Assembly: GCA_900313295.1 (NCBI GenBank) | Contig: OMQS01000152.1 | Location: 1-8,077, forward strand | Length of the DNA: 8,077 nt | Origin: an uncultured Eubacteriales bacterium | GTDB lineage: Bacteria; Bacillota; Clostridia; Oscillospirales; Oscillospiraceae | Reading direction: 5' to 3' | Shown here: positions 7,738 to 8,077 of the stretch, piece by piece | Layout: the number at the start of each line of letters is the position of its first letter | Numbering within the stretch: the first letter of the stretch is position 1 | The notes under the pieces: model-generated | Told to the model about the DNA's origin: nothing | What the model saw: the letters and a program-made list of their open reading frames with translations, nothing else | Database searches by the model: none | Made by a program: the position numbers and the translations under genes

Positions 7738-7759
7738 ATGCAGATGGGGGATTTTTTTA
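7716..7759 (-). repeat. right arm of the 44-bp imperfect inverted repeat
   Basis: Read on the minus strand it runs TAAAAAAATCCCCC, ATCTGC, ATAGG, CGGTTGTTCG, TAAAACAGT, matching the left arm with one substitution and a few small gaps. Its inner part codes for the first retained residues of the tnpV remnant. Its outermost TAA is the stop codon of the HMA gene. Confidence 0.65.
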
Positions 7760-8005
7760 GCGGTGGAAAAGGCCGTGCTTTTCGTAGGGCTTGCTCTCGA
7801 TGCTCTTGATCTCGTAGCCGGTGGCGGCGATGGCCTTGCGGAGGGCTTCCTCATCCAGGGGCTCCGGAGAGAGGATCACCGCCGTGCCCTTGGAGTGGGA
7901 GGCGCTGACTTTTTTCACGAGGAATTGGCTGCGGATGGTGTCGCACACATGACTTTCGCACATGGAGCACATCATGCCGTCGATATGCAGAGTGGTTTCG
8001 GTCAT
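7757..8005 (-). CDS. heavy-metal-associated (HMA) domain protein, CopZ-like
   Basis: An 82-aa single-domain protein of the HMA family, which binds Cu(I) or a similar soft metal through two cysteines and passes it to a P-type ATPase or other partner. The metal site is GMMCSMC (10-16), with C13 and C16, followed by a helix (ESHVCDTIRSQF) and the VKKVSASHSKGTAVI strands. The C-terminal ALRKAIAATGYEIKSIESKPYE is typical of the fold. An extra cysteine stands in the first helix (HVCDTI). The start is supported by AAAGGAGG (8022-8015 on the minus strand), 9 nt before the ATG. That site directly follows the stop of the gene upstream, so the two are probably co-transcribed. The stop codon overlaps the end of the inverted-repeat cassette. 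Metal specificity and partner are not readable here. Confidence 0.88.
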   Translation of the reverse strand: MTETTLHIDGMMCSMCESHVCDTIRSQFLVKKVSASHSKGTAVILSPEPLDEEALRKAIAATGYEIKSIESKPYEKHGLFHR

Positions 8006-8020
8006 AATAATTTGCCTCCT

Positions 8021-8077
8021 TTAGACAGGTTTTGCATTTTTCTTGATGGGGAAATCGACTTGCGCCAGCACCACGGC
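8021..8077 (-). CDS. C-terminal end of an unidentified gene (partial)
   Basis: The last 18 codons and TAA stop of a gene that enters from beyond the window, reading AVVLAQVDFPIKKNAKPV. The frame is open to the window edge. Its stop is 15 nt before the ATG of the HMA protein and is fused to that gene's Shine-Dalgarno sequence (TAAAGGAGG), the spacing expected in an operon. The fragment is too short to identify; a metal-related membrane protein is plausible from context only. Confidence 0.6.
   Translation of the reverse strand, partial: AVVLAQVDFPIKKNAKPV

Larger units (their letters stand above)
6565..7759. mobile_element. candidate low-GC cassette bounded by inverted repeats
   Basis: The 44-nt ends 6565-6608 and 7716-7759 are inverted copies of each other: my hand alignment gives about 40 identical positions, one substitution and a few small gaps. 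Both outer ends are TA. The 1195-bp interior contains a flavoprotein gene of markedly lower GC than its neighbours, a broken tnpV 3' end and a structured intergenic stretch. No transposase or intact recombinase is present, so if mobile it would be non-autonomous. The flanks are ordinary GC-rich chromosomal genes in convergent orientation. The boundaries are inferred from the repeat alone, and the TA could be chance in A/T-rich ends. Confidence 0.45.

Overview
The window looks like the chromosome of a GC-rich anaerobic Clostridia bacterium, most likely an Oscillospirales (Ruminococcaceae-type) gut organism. This rests on the comEC-holA synteny, a DUF4093-type Toprim protein, an E. coli-like GlnRS, a small HMA metal protein and a TnpV remnant, a family common in Clostridia mobile elements. 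The taxonomic call is an inference from gene content and style, not from a marker search.

Layout. 1-153: the tail of an upstream transcript with a strong intrinsic terminator, then an extended -10 promoter. 154-4581 (+): a tightly packed operon of comEC (DNA-uptake channel), holA (clamp-loader delta subunit), an RNase M5-like Toprim protein and a CYTH triphosphate-binding protein. The genes are 18 nt apart or overlap by 4 and 14 nt, so translation is probably coupled. 4582-4708: a short intergenic gap with a sigma-A-type promoter. 4709-6454 (+): glnS, glutaminyl-tRNA synthetase, ending in tandem stops and a good intrinsic terminator.

6498-7759 is the accessory part. It holds a REP-like palindrome, then a roughly 1.2-kb low-GC segment bounded by an imperfect 44-bp inverted repeat (6565-6608 and 7716-7759) with TA at both outer ends. 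Inside are a terminator-like 13-bp hairpin, a stretch of nested inverted repeats ending in a + strand terminator (candidate structured RNA), a NimA-like/PNPOx-fold flavoprotein gene on the minus strand with its own promoter, and a broken 3' piece of a tnpV gene with two compensating frameshifts. The GC content of the flavoprotein gene (about 30-45% in stretches counted by eye, against about 60% in glnS) argues for acquisition by transfer. I read this segment as a decayed or non-autonomous mobile cassette inserted between two convergent core genes.

7757-8077 (-): a small CxxC heavy-metal-associated domain protein whose stop codon lies on the inverted-repeat end. It is preceded in the same direction by the last 18 codons of another gene, which runs off the window.
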